Of a DNA stretch of 64,000 bases, positions 10,034 to 19,278 are shown one piece after another. The DNA is from Corynebacterium timonense (GTDB lineage Bacteria > Actinomycetota > Actinomycetes > Mycobacteriales > Mycobacteriaceae). A program made the position numbers and the translations under genes. The notes beneath the pieces are model-generated. The model ran no database searches and was not told where the DNA came from. It saw only the letters and a list, made by a program, of their open reading frames with translations. Location of the stretch: NCBI RefSeq assembly GCF_900105305.1, contig NZ_LT629765.1, positions 1,984,001 to 2,048,000 on the forward strand, in the 5' to 3' direction. Each line of letters opens with the position of its first letter. Position 1 is the first letter of the stretch.

Positions 10034-10807
10034 TTACCGCTCGAAATTGGGGACCCAGCCGAGCATGATCGCGATCGGCATGACGACGTTGCCGAGGACG
10101 ACGAGCGCCGGGAGGATGTAAGCGAGAATGACCATGATCGCGTGGCCACGCTTGCCCAGCCACCCGAGGTCGGAGACCGCGAGGTAGATACCGTGGGTGA
10201 GGTGGAGCAAAAGCGCCAGGTTGGCCACGATGTAGATCAGGGCCACCCACCAGCGGCTCGGATCAAAGGTGGCAATCAGGTTGTTGCGCACCGCGCCGTG
10301 GACGAACTCGTCGGATGCGACGACCTCGCCCAGCGTCATGTCGAGGATGTGGAAGATAACGAAGAGCAGCAGGATGACGCCCGTGATGAGCATCGAGCGC
10401 GTCGCCGTGGACTGCCAGCCGCCCATGAGGCCGGTGCGCTTGAACTTGCCGCGGGACCGAGAAGAGCGGGCGCGCAGCGCGAAGGCGCCGTAGATGTGCA
10501 GGACAAGGGCGACCAGCAGGACGATGCGGATCACCCAGAGGAGAACGCCCTCCGGCAGCAGCGGCGCACCCATGGTGCGCAGGAACTCGGCGTACTCGTC
10601 GATCGGGGCCACGCCGTTGCTGTGCAGCGGCATGAAGATCTTAAGGTTGCCCACCATGTGGCCGAGGACGAACAGTCCGAACAGGATGCCCGTAATGGCC
10701 ATGGTGAGCTTAATGGCCCACGTCGGGAAAGACGGCTGCTCGCGCAGCGGCTTTTCAGTAATTTTTCCGTGACGAACTGCGTCACGATCTGCGTTTTGAA
10801 CAGTCAT
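10034..10807 (-). CDS. sdhC: Succinate dehydrogenase cytochrome b subunit SdhC
   Basis: A 257-residue integral membrane protein with five hydrophobic spans and histidines placed within them (GHMVGNLKIF, HIYGAFALRA, FHILDMTLG, HLTHGIYLAV), consistent with a diheme menaquinone-reactive anchor that replaces separate SdhC and SdhD. A GGAGGTG ribosome site lies directly before the ATG and a TAAGGT -10 box about 30 bases further upstream. It is the first gene of the sdhCAB operon, divergent from ramB. Confidence 0.93.
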   Translation of the reverse strand: MTVQNADRDAVRHGKITEKPLREQPSFPTWAIKLTMAITGILFGLFVLGHMVGNLKIFMPLHSNGVAPIDEYAEFLRTMGAPLLPEGVLLWVIRIVLLVALVLHIYGAFALRARSSRSRGKFKRTGLMGGWQSTATRSMLITGVILLLFVIFHILDMTLGEVVASDEFVHGAVRNNLIATFDPSRWWVALIYIVANLALLLHLTHGIYLAVSDLGWLGKRGHAIMVILAYILPALVVLGNVVMPIAIMLGWVPNFER

Positions 10808-11001
10808 GGCACCTCCAGTGTCGTACTCACCTTACGAAATGCGCCGAACCTTCACCTACTTCTCCGCCCCCGAACGGCCCCCACCACCACCTCGCGCACC
10901 GCGGCCCCGCCGAAGGCGGTCGTGTCCCCCAGCGCCACGAAAGCCCACTCCCAGCGTTTTCCGAGCCGAGTCCGCTACCCCGTCGCGCCACAACGGGCAT
11001 A

Positions 11002-11017
11002 TGTGACCTTCGTCACT
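11002..11017. promoter_or_regulatory. GlxR (CRP-type) binding site between sdhC and ramB
   Basis: TGTGACCTTCGTCACT matches the CRP/GlxR palindrome TGTGA-N6-TCACA at 9 of 10 half-site positions. It lies about 195 bases upstream of the sdhC start and 180 bases before ramB. In Corynebacterium glutamicum the cAMP-responsive regulator GlxR is known to control sdhCAB and acetate-metabolism regulators, so the location is sensible. The remaining divergent region (10808-11198) shows no gene; AAACTTT near 11069 loosely resembles half of a RamB site. Confidence 0.65.
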
Positions 11018-11198
11018 ACCCGCGCGCGGGTATGGCCCGTGCCCCTCACGTGACCCCAAAGGGTGTCAAACTTTCGACTGTTAGGCAGCACTAACCCCTC
11101 GTCACCCCAGTGGCCTGTACCGATGCACATGCGAAGACTTTTCACACTTCTTCGCACACATGCGTGCCCGCTCCGCGCGGGGGTGGTTAGATAAAGCC

Positions 11199-12602
11199 AT
11201 GCCCAAGACCTACGTGGGGTCGCGGCTGCGGCAGCTGCGCCGCGAACGCAACCTGAGCCAGGCCTCCCTCGCCGCCGCCCTCGAGCTCTCCGCGTCCTAC
11301 GTCAACCAAATCGAGCACGACGTGCGGCCACTGACGGTGCCGGTGCTCAAGCGGATCACCGAGGCCTTCGGAGTCGACGCCACCTTCTTCTCCCGCGACG
11401 ACGATTCGCGGCTGCTCGCCGAGCTGAAAGACGTCGTGGAGGACCAGGAGCTGGGCACCCCCCAGATCGAACTGCAGGAGCTATCGGAGCTGGTCTACCG
11501 CCACCCATCCGTCGCGCGCACGGTCGTGGAAATGCACCGCCGCTACAGCAACGCCCGCGACAAGCTCACCCTGGCCACGGACTCGCGTGTCTCCTCAGCC
11601 GAGAGCCTGTCCATGCCGCACGACGAGGTCCGCGACTTCTTTTACTCGCGCCAGAACTACCTCGACGACCTCGACCACGCCGCCGAGTCCCTCGCGGAGC
11701 TGATCGGCGTGGAGCGCTTTGGCATCCACACCACTGAGCGCGAGCTCACCCGCCGCATCACGCGCGAGCACGGCATCGAGGTGACCACGATCCCCGCCGA
11801 GGAGGGCGTCCTCCACCGCCTTGACATCGAGCGCGGAGTGCTTACCCTGTCCCCCATCCTGTCGTCGGGCCAGCGCGCCTTCCGCATCGCCTCCGAGCTG
11901 GGCTACCTCGAGGCAGGCTCGCTTATCGACGCCCACGTCGCCGCCGAGCCCTTTTCCACCGAAACCGCGGCCAACCTGGCACGGCGCGGCATCGCCTCCT
12001 ACTTCGCCGCCGCCACCCTGCTGCCCTACACGCTCATGCACACCGAGTCGGAGCGCCACGGCTACGACGTCGACTACCTCTGCCACGTCTTCGGCGTCGG
12101 CTACGAGACGGTGGCCTCCCGCCTGTCCACCCTCCAACGCGCCAACATGCGGGGTGTTCCGTTTACCTTCGTGCGCGTCGACCGCGCGGGCAACATCTCC
12201 AAGCGCCAGTCCGCCACCGGCTACCATTTCTCCACCTCGGGCGGCACGTGCCCGCTCTGGGGCATTTACGAGTCCTTCGCCCGCCCCGGGGAATCCGTGC
12301 GCCAACACGCGATGATGCCGGACGGGCGCACCTACTTGTGGATCGCCCGCGCCGTGCGCCACCACCGCTTCCAGTTCAACGAGACGGAAAAGCTCTTCGC
12401 CATCGGCCTCGGCTGCGAGGCGCGCCACGCCGACCGGACCATCTACGCGCGGGGGCTACTGCTTGACGACGCCACCCAGGCCACCCCCATCGGCGCCGGC
12501 TGCCGCGTCTGCCCGCGCGAAAACTGCCCCCAGCGCGCCTTTCCCTCGATCCAGCACGGCATCCACGTCGACCCGCACACCACATCGATCGCGCCCTACT
12601 AG
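11199..12602 (+). CDS. ramB: RamB-type transcriptional regulator of acetate metabolism
   Basis: A 467-residue XRE-family regulator. A helix-turn-helix occupies about residues 8-62 ([24 protein letters not shown] begins it), followed by an ImmA/IrrE-like domain and a C-terminal DUF2083-type domain with cysteines (CRVCPRENC). This is the RamB architecture; in C. glutamicum RamB represses ack-pta, aceA/aceB and others and sits beside sdhCAB, as here. The start at 11199 is preferred because a TAGATA -10-like box lies 5 bases before it and the protein begins at the HTH; an ATG at 11160 lacks support. Confidence 0.9.
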   Translation: MPKTYVGSRLRQLRRERNLSQASLAAALELSASYVNQIEHDVRPLTVPVLKRITEAFGVDATFFSRDDDSRLLAELKDVVEDQELGTPQIELQELSELVYRHPSVARTVVEMHRRYSNARDKLTLATDSRVSSAESLSMPHDEVRDFFYSRQNYLDDLDHAAESLAELIGVERFGIHTTERELTRRITREHGIEVTTIPAEEGVLHRLDIERGVLTLSPILSSGQRAFRIASELGYLEAGSLIDAHVAAEPFSTETAANLARRGIASYFAAATLLPYTLMHTESERHGYDVDYLCHVFGVGYETVASRLSTLQRANMRGVPFTFVRVDRAGNISKRQSATGYHFSTSGGTCPLWGIYESFARPGESVRQHAMMPDGRTYLWIARAVRHHRFQFNETEKLFAIGLGCEARHADRTIYARGLLLDDATQATPIGAGCRVCPRENCPQRAFPSIQHGIHVDPHTTSIAPY

Positions 12603-12685
12603 CCCGCGGCGAGCTCTCACCGCCTCCAACCAGCACCAGCACCTGCACAGAACCGCGGTAGGCGTTTTTCTCTACACTGGGCGCC

Positions 12686-13144
12686 ATGACTGAGACCAAG
12701 AACACCGTAAACCGAGTCATCGACGCCCCCGCCGACCAGATCTTCGACCTTCTGTCCAACCCCGAGCGCCACCCGGAGACCGATAACTCCGGCATGGTCG
12801 CCTCCGCGGACCAGGCAGAGCGGATCAAGGCCGTCGGAGACGTCTTCACCATGAACATGAAGAACGACGACGGCGACTACCAGACCCGCAACGAGGTCTT
12901 CGCCTTCCAGGAGAACAAGGTGATCGGCTGGAAGAACCTCGAGAACATCACCTCCAACGTCACCGTTGGCGCGAAGTGGCTCTACGAGCTCGAGCCGGTC
13001 GACCCGGACCACACCAGCGTGACCCTGACCTACGACCGCTCCGAGCTCGCTGACGACGACCTGCTGCCCATGACCGAGAAGTTCGACGACGACTTCCTCG
13101 AGACGAGCCTCGACGCCGTCGCGGCCGCCGTCTCCGGCGCATAA
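12686..13144 (+). CDS. SRPBCC family protein
   Basis: A 152-residue protein whose start (MTETKNTVNRVIDAPADQIFDLLSNPERHPE) is the typical first strand and helix of the START/SRPBCC hydrophobic-ligand fold; WKNLEN and LTYDRSEL continue the pattern. No catalytic residues or partner suggest a ligand. TACACT lies 7 bases before the ATG, so the mRNA is probably leaderless. A strong shared terminator separates it from the convergent lpd gene. Confidence 0.8.
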   Translation: MTETKNTVNRVIDAPADQIFDLLSNPERHPETDNSGMVASADQAERIKAVGDVFTMNMKNDDGDYQTRNEVFAFQENKVIGWKNLENITSNVTVGAKWLYELEPVDPDHTSVTLTYDRSELADDDLLPMTEKFDDDFLETSLDAVAAAVSGA

Positions 13145-13161
13145 ACCCCGAACCACACCGA

Positions 13162-13200
13162 CACAAAAGGAGCTCACCGGTACGGTGAGCTCCTTTTGTG
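13162..13200. terminator. Bidirectional terminator between the SRPBCC gene and lpd
   Basis: A perfect 17-bp inverted repeat (CACAAAAGGAGCTCACC and its complement) with a 5-base loop. The outer A and T runs give both strands a U-rich end, so it can stop transcription from either convergent gene. Confidence 0.9.
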
Positions 13201-13216
13201 CGTCGTCACGCGATGC

Positions 13217-14635
13217 CTACAGGTTGATCATGTGGCCTTCGACGCCGTGGGCGACCTCCTTGAGTGCCTCGGACAGCGTCGGGTGGATGTGGATGTTGCG
13301 CGCGATCTCCTTGGAGGTGAGGTCGAAGCGCTGCGCCAGGGTGATCTCGGGCAGCAGCTCGGAGACGTTCGCGCCGACAAGGTGCGCGCCGAGGATTTCG
13401 CCGAACTCGCCGTCGGCGACGAGCTTGGCAAAGCCCTGCGACTCCGCGAGGCCGAGGGCCTTGCCGTTTGCCGAGTAGGGGAAGGTGGCCACCTTGATGT
13501 CGCGGTCCGGCCACTTCTCGCGGGCTTGGGCTTCGGTGTAGCCCATGGAGGCGACCTGCGGGTTACAGAAGGTGGCGCGGGGCGTCATCATGTAGTCGTC
13601 GATAAGCAGGGTGTCCTCACCGGCGATGACTTCGGCGGCGATGATGCCCTGGGCCTCGGCCACGTGGGCGAGCTGCAGCTTCGCGGTGACGTCGCCGATG
13701 GCGTAGATGCCGTCGACGTTCGTGCGCATGCGCTCGTCGATCGCGATGGCGCCGCGCTCGGTGAGCTCAACGCCCGTGTTCTCCAAGCCGTAGCCCTCGG
13801 TGCGCGGGGCGAAGCCGACAGAGATCATGACACGGTCGACGGTGAGGGTCTCGGTGTCGTCCGAGTCGTTCTTCTTCACGTCAACCTCAACAGAGTCGCC
13901 GTTGTCGCGCACGGCGGTAGTGGCGTGGCCGGTGAGGAGCTTGACGCCGAGCTTCTTGTACTCGCGGGCGATGGCCTTGGACACGTCCTTGTCCTCGTTC
14001 GGCAGCACGCGGTTCATGTACTCGACGACGGTGACCTCGACGCCGTAGTTGGACAGCACGTAGGCGAACTCCATGCCGATCGCGCCCGCGCCCACGATGA
14101 CCATCTTCTTCGGGGCCTCGGGGTTGAGGATCTGCTCCTCGTAGGACACGACGTTCTCGGAGAGCTCGATGCCCGGCAGGGTGCGCACCACGGAGCCGGT
14201 GGCGATGATGCAGTTGTCGAAGGTGACGGTCGTGCCCTTGTCGTCGCCCTCGGTGATCTCGATGGTTTTCGTGTCCTTGAAGGTGCCCACGCCGTTGATC
14301 TCGGTGATCTTGTTCTTCTTCATCAGGAAGTGCACGCCGCCGACGATCTTCTCGGAGACCTTGCGCGAGCGCTTGTGTGCGTCCGCGTAGTCGAACTCCA
14401 CATCGCCCTTGATGCCAAAGGTCTTGGCGTCGTGCTTAAAGATGCTGGCGACCTCGGCGTTCTTGATCAACGACTTCGAGGGGATGCAGCCCACGTTCAG
14501 GCACACACCGCCCCAGTACTTCTTCTCAACAACGGCGACTTTCTTTCCCAGCTGTGCAGCGCGGATCGCGGCGACGTACCCACCGGGGCCCGCGCCGAGG
14601 ACAACAACGTCAAAATGTTCGTTACTCACGCCCAC
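13217..14635 (-). CDS. lpd: Dihydrolipoamide dehydrogenase
   Basis: The E3 subunit reoxidises dihydrolipoamide in the pyruvate and 2-oxoglutarate dehydrogenase complexes, using FAD and NAD+. The 472-residue protein has the FAD motif [19 protein letters not shown] at the N-terminus, the redox-active disulfide [13 protein letters not shown], the NAD motif [13 protein letters not shown], the second FAD segment YAIGDV, and the C-terminal His-Glu pair [11 protein letters not shown]. Its position next to ramB and sdhCAB is the corynebacterial arrangement. Confidence 0.96.
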   Translation of the reverse strand: MGVSNEHFDVVVLGAGPGGYVAAIRAAQLGKKVAVVEKKYWGGVCLNVGCIPSKSLIKNAEVASIFKHDAKTFGIKGDVEFDYADAHKRSRKVSEKIVGGVHFLMKKNKITEINGVGTFKDTKTIEITEGDDKGTTVTFDNCIIATGSVVRTLPGIELSENVVSYEEQILNPEAPKKMVIVGAGAIGMEFAYVLSNYGVEVTVVEYMNRVLPNEDKDVSKAIAREYKKLGVKLLTGHATTAVRDNGDSVEVDVKKNDSDDTETLTVDRVMISVGFAPRTEGYGLENTGVELTERGAIAIDERMRTNVDGIYAIGDVTAKLQLAHVAEAQGIIAAEVIAGEDTLLIDDYMMTPRATFCNPQVASMGYTEAQAREKWPDRDIKVATFPYSANGKALGLAESQGFAKLVADGEFGEILGAHLVGANVSELLPEITLAQRFDLTSKEIARNIHIHPTLSEALKEVAHGVEGHMINL

Positions 14636-14877
14636 AAGGATACGTGCGTCTCAGCCACCGTGGCGGGGTGGAGCAAAATTATTCTCTGCGCGGCGGCATA
14701 TATTGCCCTTCGCGTTGTAATGCCGCACACTTCTGGCAAGATATTCCCAGAGACTGCCACGGTATCGCCTCGGTCCCGTCCCGGTTCGGGCCAGGTAGGT
14801 ACACGGGCAGCGCCACCACGCACATACGAGGCCGTGGGCTCACCGATCCACCCCCGACAACGAGTAAAGCGAGTCGC

Positions 14878-16353
14878 ATGAAAATCACACGCCCCGCCGT
14901 CGCCGCCTCCGCGGCCATCGCCATTGCGCTCGGCGCCATTCCCGCCACCGCTCACCTGTCCGCGGAGCCGCTGAGCGAGCCCCCGCTGCACGAGCCGACG
15001 GTCAACTTCCGGCACGCCAAGTCGACGCTCGCCGCGGAGGCGGGCGACACCTCCGTACTGGAGCAGGCTCTGGCCAAGCTGACGGAGTCCGGCGCTGCCT
15101 CGAACGAGGGGAAGGACACCACGGACGCCGGCGCCGCTCAGCCCGCGACGAGCCAGGGTACGAAGAGCCCGAAGGCAGCGGCGCCCGCCGCTGCGGTGGC
15201 CCCTACTCTGCCCGCCGGGGAGTCGGGGGCCGCGATCGCGCAGACTGCCGCTACCCAGGGCGCTGCCGAGCAGGGCGCGAGCGAGCAGGACGCCGCTGCT
15301 GAGGACCCCGCCGAGCAGACCGTCCAGGGCGTCACGCAACTGGCCGCCGCGCCGGTGGACTACCAGGGCAAGCCCCAGACGTGGTTCGGCACGGTCCAGC
15401 GCAACGCGCAGTGGGAGGCGCTGTCGGTGCACTCCCCCGCGATGGAGCGCGACATCCCGGTCGCCGTGCGCTGGGCGACCGACACCGCGGGCCAGCGCGT
15501 CCAGGGGGCGCCGACGGTGTACCTGCTCAACGGCGCCGGCGGCTCCGAGCAGAACACCGACTGGATCGCCCAGGCGTACTCCCAGGTGGAAAAAACCTTC
15601 CGCGGCCAGGCCGTCAACGTGGTCATCCCGATGGAGGGCGCATTCTCCTACTACGTCGATTGGCAGTCCGTCCCAGCACAGAACACGTACTACAAGGGCA
15701 AGCAGCTGTGGACGACCTTCCTGGGCGACGAGCTGCCCCAGGCCATCGAGGCTCACCTGGGTGCAAACGGGAAGCGCGCCGTCGTGGGCTTCTCCATGTC
15801 TGCGACGTCCGCCCTTCTCCTCGCAGAGCAGCGTCCCGGCACCTTCGACGCCGTTGGCGCCTTCTCCGGCTGCCCGGCGACCTCCACGCCGGTGCCGTAC
15901 TTCGCCACACAGCTCACCCTCAACCGCGGTGGGGCGACCCCGGAGCAGGTGTGGGGCCCGATGGGCTCGGACTACAACCGCTCTAACGATGCCCTCGTCA
16001 ACGCTGAAAAGCTGGCCGGCACCGCGCTCTACGTGTCCAACGCGTCCGGCCTGGCCGGCGAGACCGACCTTCTCGGCTACTACCTCAACGACGACAGCTC
16101 GAACTTCCCGCAGGCGTCCTCCAACGCGTTCACGCTGCAGGTCGAGGGCGGCGTCATCGAGGGCGTGACCAACAGCTGCACCCACGACCTCAAGGCGAAG
16201 CTGGACAGCAAGGGCATCCCCGCGAACTTCAATTTCCGCAACACCGGCACGCACTCGTGGCCGTACTGGCTCGACGACCTTTCCATTTCCTGGACCGAGA
16301 CCATCGGCCCGGCGCTGACCGGCAAGCCCTCTGCGGAGCTCGGCCCGAAGTAA
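14878..16353 (+). CDS. Secreted mycolyltransferase (antigen 85-like) with Ala-rich linker
   Basis: A 491-residue secreted esterase-fold protein. Signal peptide about residues 1-26 (ending PATAH), then an Ala/Glu/Thr-rich low-complexity stretch to about residue 155, then the antigen-85 catalytic domain: oxyanion segment YLLNGAGG, nucleophile Ser306 in GFSMSA, His459 in GTHSWPYW, with the family cysteines GCPATS and NSCTHDL. Such enzymes move corynomycolate between trehalose esters and arabinogalactan in the outer membrane. The long linker is unusual and may span or bind the cell wall. Start chosen at the signal peptide; the frame is open further upstream without support. Confidence 0.88.
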   Translation: MKITRPAVAASAAIAIALGAIPATAHLSAEPLSEPPLHEPTVNFRHAKSTLAAEAGDTSVLEQALAKLTESGAASNEGKDTTDAGAAQPATSQGTKSPKAAAPAAAVAPTLPAGESGAAIAQTAATQGAAEQGASEQDAAAEDPAEQTVQGVTQLAAAPVDYQGKPQTWFGTVQRNAQWEALSVHSPAMERDIPVAVRWATDTAGQRVQGAPTVYLLNGAGGSEQNTDWIAQAYSQVEKTFRGQAVNVVIPMEGAFSYYVDWQSVPAQNTYYKGKQLWTTFLGDELPQAIEAHLGANGKRAVVGFSMSATSALLLAEQRPGTFDAVGAFSGCPATSTPVPYFATQLTLNRGGATPEQVWGPMGSDYNRSNDALVNAEKLAGTALYVSNASGLAGETDLLGYYLNDDSSNFPQASSNAFTLQVEGGVIEGVTNSCTHDLKAKLDSKGIPANFNFRNTGTHSWPYWLDDLSISWTETIGPALTGKPSAELGPK

Positions 16354-16403
16354 GAATCGCGCCGGGCCCCGCTCCCCGAGCGTTAACCATCGCCGCGGAC
16401 ATA

Positions 16404-16435
16404 AAAAAACCGCCCCTATTCAGGGGCGGTTTTTT
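16404..16435. terminator. Strong bidirectional terminator
   Basis: Fourteen-base arms (AAAAAACCGCCCCT and its complement) around an ATTC loop end in T-runs on both strands. It serves the mycolyltransferase gene on the left and the small leftward ORF at 16475-16585 on the right. Confidence 0.93.
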
Positions 16436-16474
16436 CGTTCCCGCCGCGCGCGGCGGGCGCTGCTGCCCGGCGCC

Positions 16475-16585
16475 TTAGAAAAGGCCCAGCCCCAGTGCGA
16501 TGTTTGAGGAGGTCGAGGAGCCGAGGTGGACCAAGTGGCCGAGGGCCTCGTTGATCTGCAGCTGAATCTGTTCAATCGGGTGCAT
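16475..16585 (-). CDS. 36-aa amphipathic peptide between two mycolyltransferase genes
   Basis: A GGAAGGA ribosome site 6 bases before the ATG at 16585 starts a 36-residue peptide, MHPIEQIQLQINEALGHLVH followed by a Ser/Thr cluster GSSTSS and a hydrophobic end ALGLGLF. There is no signal peptide. It is flanked by its own terminator and by secreted mycolyltransferases on both sides. Corynebacterial outer-membrane porins (PorA, PorH) are similarly tiny, leaderless and O-mycoloylated on serine, so a porin-like or mycoloylated peptide is an attractive but unproven reading. An in-frame ATG at 16675 would add 30 residues but lacks a ribosome site. Confidence 0.6.
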   Translation of the reverse strand: MHPIEQIQLQINEALGHLVHLGSSTSSNIALGLGLF

Positions 16586-16655
16586 AGGTAGTCCTTCCAG
16601 GTTGGAGATTGGTATGTCCGCGTCGTACGGCTTGTACGTCGCCGTGGGCAGGGCA

Positions 16656-16710
16656 ATTGTTACACAGTGAACCAAACCTCGCTAGTAACAATTTTCACAT
16701 AAGTAACAAT
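16656..16710. promoter_or_regulatory. Triple GTAACAAT repeat in a divergent intergenic region
   Basis: ATTGTTAC at 16656-16663 and GTAACAAT at 16685-16692 and 16703-16710: one inverted and two direct copies of the same 8-mer, the last two 18 bases apart start to start. They lie between the 36-aa ORF and the second mycolyltransferase, so they could be the operator of a regulator acting on one or both. The regulator is not identified. Confidence 0.45.
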
Positions 16711-16850
16711 GGTATGTGTGTTTCGGGTCGTGCCCGGCGGGGAAATCAGCTACATTAACCTCGATACCCAGCTAGCATGCCGCAGACTGCCTTCCGGCGT
16801 GCCGCGGGGTGTGAAAACGCTGAAAGCCGCCTATTCGAAGGAACCTTCCA

Positions 16851-18008
16851 ATGACCATGTCACGCTCGGCCCTCGCCCTGGCCGCTACTTTCTCTCTGGC
16901 GCTCGGGATCGCCCCCGCGGCCGCCCACGCAGACGCCCCTGCTTCTGACGCCTCCCAGGCCGCGGCCCAGGACGGCGTCCGGGAGGGCACCGTCAAGGCC
17001 TGGGACGCCCCGAACGATCCGCCCCTCGTGGTGGGCACCTCCAGGCCGCAGGGCTGGGTGCAGCAGGTCGACCACAAGAATGTGTTGTCCTACAAGGTCT
17101 ACTCGCCGTCGATGGACCGCGACATCCCCATCGCCGTCATCCCTGCGACCGACGCCGAGGGCAACCGTGTTGCAAACGCGCCGATCGTCTACTTGCTCAA
17201 CGGCGCTGGCAGCGCCGAACAAGACGCCGACTGGCTGACGCGCTTTGGCACCCGCGACTTCTTCGCGGGCAAGGGCGTGAACGTGGTCGTGCCGCAGGAC
17301 GGCGCGTTCTCCTACTACACCGACTGGGTCCGCGACGACATCGAGTCCATGTACATCAACGGCCCGCAGAAGTGGGAGACCTTCCTCACCCGCGAGCTGC
17401 CCGGACCCATCGAGCGCACCCTCAACGCCGACCAGCGCCGCGCGATCGTCGGATTCTCCATGTCCGGCACCTCCTCCCTGGTGCTGCCGACCCACAACCC
17501 GGGCTTCTACGACGCCGCCGCCTCCTTCTCCGGCTGCGCCGCCACGTCCTCGCCGCACGCGTACAACTACGCGCGCCTGACCGTCAACCGCGCCTCGGGC
17601 TCGGGCGACTTCCGCACCGTCACCCCCGAGATGATGTGGGGCCCGATGGGCGGGCCGTACAACGTCTACAACGACGCGCTCGCCAACGCCGAGAAGCTCC
17701 GCGGCACCGCGCTGTACATCTCCACCGGTACGGGCCTGGCCTCGGAGACCGACATGGTCGGCTTCCTCGCCGGGCAGGGCGTCCCGCCGGCGATCGGCTC
17801 GATCGGCGCGGCGCAGCTGCAGATCGAGGGCGGCGTCATCGAGGCCGCCATCAACCAGTGCTCGCACGACCTGCGCGCCAAGCTGAACAAGCTGGACATC
17901 CCGGCCCACTACGAGTTCCGCAACAAGGGCACTCACTCCTGGCCGGTGTGGCGCGAGGATATCCAGAAGGCGTGGTTTACCACCATCGCCCCGGCCTTCG
18001 GCATGTAG
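16851..18008 (+). CDS. Secreted mycolyltransferase (antigen 85-like)
   Basis: A 385-residue paralogue of the enzyme upstream, without its long linker. Signal peptide residues 1-27 (ending AAAHA), then the catalytic domain: YLLNGAGSAEQ, nucleophile Ser203 in GFSMSG, cysteines GCAATS and NQCSHDL, and catalytic His362 in KGTHSWPVW. Predicted to transfer corynomycolic acids to trehalose, arabinogalactan or proteins at the outer membrane. The ATG at 16851 follows a GAAGGAA ribosome site by 7-8 bases. It reads away from the small ORF, with GTAACAAT repeats between them. Confidence 0.9.
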   Translation: MTMSRSALALAATFSLALGIAPAAAHADAPASDASQAAAQDGVREGTVKAWDAPNDPPLVVGTSRPQGWVQQVDHKNVLSYKVYSPSMDRDIPIAVIPATDAEGNRVANAPIVYLLNGAGSAEQDADWLTRFGTRDFFAGKGVNVVVPQDGAFSYYTDWVRDDIESMYINGPQKWETFLTRELPGPIERTLNADQRRAIVGFSMSGTSSLVLPTHNPGFYDAAASFSGCAATSSPHAYNYARLTVNRASGSGDFRTVTPEMMWGPMGGPYNVYNDALANAEKLRGTALYISTGTGLASETDMVGFLAGQGVPPAIGSIGAAQLQIEGGVIEAAINQCSHDLRAKLNKLDIPAHYEFRNKGTHSWPVWREDIQKAWFTTIAPAFGM

Positions 18009-18033
18009 GCCACCCCCGAGTAGACTAGCCCGG

Positions 18034-19278
18034 GTGAAAACCCACAGGCTGCGCTCGACCCCGATCCCCGGTACCCGCGACGAGTACACGGGGGTCGACT
18101 TCAACCTGGGGTTCCATGTCACCCACTACCACCTCGACATGGACTACAAGGTCGGGCCGAACAGGCTCGCCGCCACGGCGACGCTGACCCTCACCAACTG
18201 GCGCGACGTCGAGCACATGACGCTCGACTTGGACGAGAACCTCCGGGCCCGCCAGGTCGACGCCTCCGGCGGCATCGCGGTCGCGAAATTCCGCCAGTCG
18301 GGCGGCAAGCTGCGCATCCGCTTCGCCGAGGCGGTGCCGGTGGACTCCGAGTTCACCCTGCGCATCCGCTACCAGGGAAACCCCCGCACGAAGCCCACCG
18401 CGTGGGGCGCGCTGGGCTGGGAAGAGCTCGACAACGGCTCGCTGGTCGCCAACCAGCCCAACGGCGCCTCGACGTGGTTTCCCTGCGACGACACCCCCGA
18501 CGAGAAGGCGACCTACTCCTTCGATATCCGCACCGACCGCGGCTACACCGCGGTGACCAACTTCACTGCGGCCCCAATGGCCTCCTACCTGGCCACGGTG
18601 CAGGTGGGCCAGTACGCCCGCCGCCGCCTTGGAGAGGACACCTACGCGTGGCTGCCCGCCGGGACGCAGCCGGGGGACCTCACCGCGCAGCAGGAGATGC
18701 TCGAGGTCTTCCGCGACCTCTTCGGCCCGTACCCCTTCGAGCGCTACGAGGTCGTGGTCACGGAGGACCCGCTCGAGATTCCGCTGGAGGCGCAGGGCAT
18801 GGCCATTTTCGGTGCCAACCACCTGCGCGGCAACGAGCGCCTGATCGCCCACGAGTTGGCCCACCAGTGGTTCGGCAACTCCCTCGGCATCGCGCAGTGG
18901 AACGACATCTGGCTCAACGAGGGTTTCGCCTGCTACGCGGAGTGGCTCTGGGCCGAGCACACGGGCGAGGCGATCGACGACATCGTCCGCGAGCACTACG
19001 GCCGGCTCCCCGCCCCGAGCTTCCCGCTGGGAGACCCCGGCGCGCGGCACATGTTCGACGACGAGGTGTACAAGCGTGGGGCGATCACGCTGCATGCTTT
19101 ACGACGCCACATCGGCGACCCGGGCTTCTTCGCCGGCCTGCGCCAGTACGTGGCGAGGAACGCCCACGGGATCGTCGAGCCGTGCGACCTCGCGGCCGCA
19201 CTGCGCCCGCACGCCGACGGCGTCGACGAGGTGCTCGACGCCTGGCTCAACCACGCCGTGCTTCCGGAGTGCCCGTGA
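18034..19278 (+). CDS. M1 family metallopeptidase
   Basis: A 414-residue zinc aminopeptidase-like protein. The GAMEN-like exopeptidase segment is degenerate (EAQGMAIFG), but the zinc site is intact: HELAH at residues 273-277 with the downstream glutamate in NEGFACYAEW. It is shorter than classical PepN (about 850 residues), consisting of the N-terminal beta domain and the catalytic domain only, as in many actinobacterial M1 proteins. No signal peptide. GTG start lies 7 bases after TAGACT, so the transcript is probably leaderless. It overlaps the next gene by four bases. Confidence 0.85.
   Translation: MKTHRLRSTPIPGTRDEYTGVDFNLGFHVTHYHLDMDYKVGPNRLAATATLTLTNWRDVEHMTLDLDENLRARQVDASGGIAVAKFRQSGGKLRIRFAEAVPVDSEFTLRIRYQGNPRTKPTAWGALGWEELDNGSLVANQPNGASTWFPCDDTPDEKATYSFDIRTDRGYTAVTNFTAAPMASYLATVQVGQYARRRLGEDTYAWLPAGTQPGDLTAQQEMLEVFRDLFGPYPFERYEVVVTEDPLEIPLEAQGMAIFGANHLRGNERLIAHELAHQWFGNSLGIAQWNDIWLNEGFACYAEWLWAEHTGEAIDDIVREHYGRLPAPSFPLGDPGARHMFDDEVYKRGAITLHALRRHIGDPGFFAGLRQYVARNAHGIVEPCDLAAALRPHADGVDEVLDAWLNHAVLPECP

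Noticed and set aside
10808..11198. Short frames in the sdhC-ramB intergenic region
   Set aside because: Pro/Arg-rich, no ribosome sites; the region is better explained as regulatory.
13196..14881. 561-codon plus-strand frame opposite lpd
   Set aside because: Antisense shadow of the dihydrolipoamide dehydrogenase gene.
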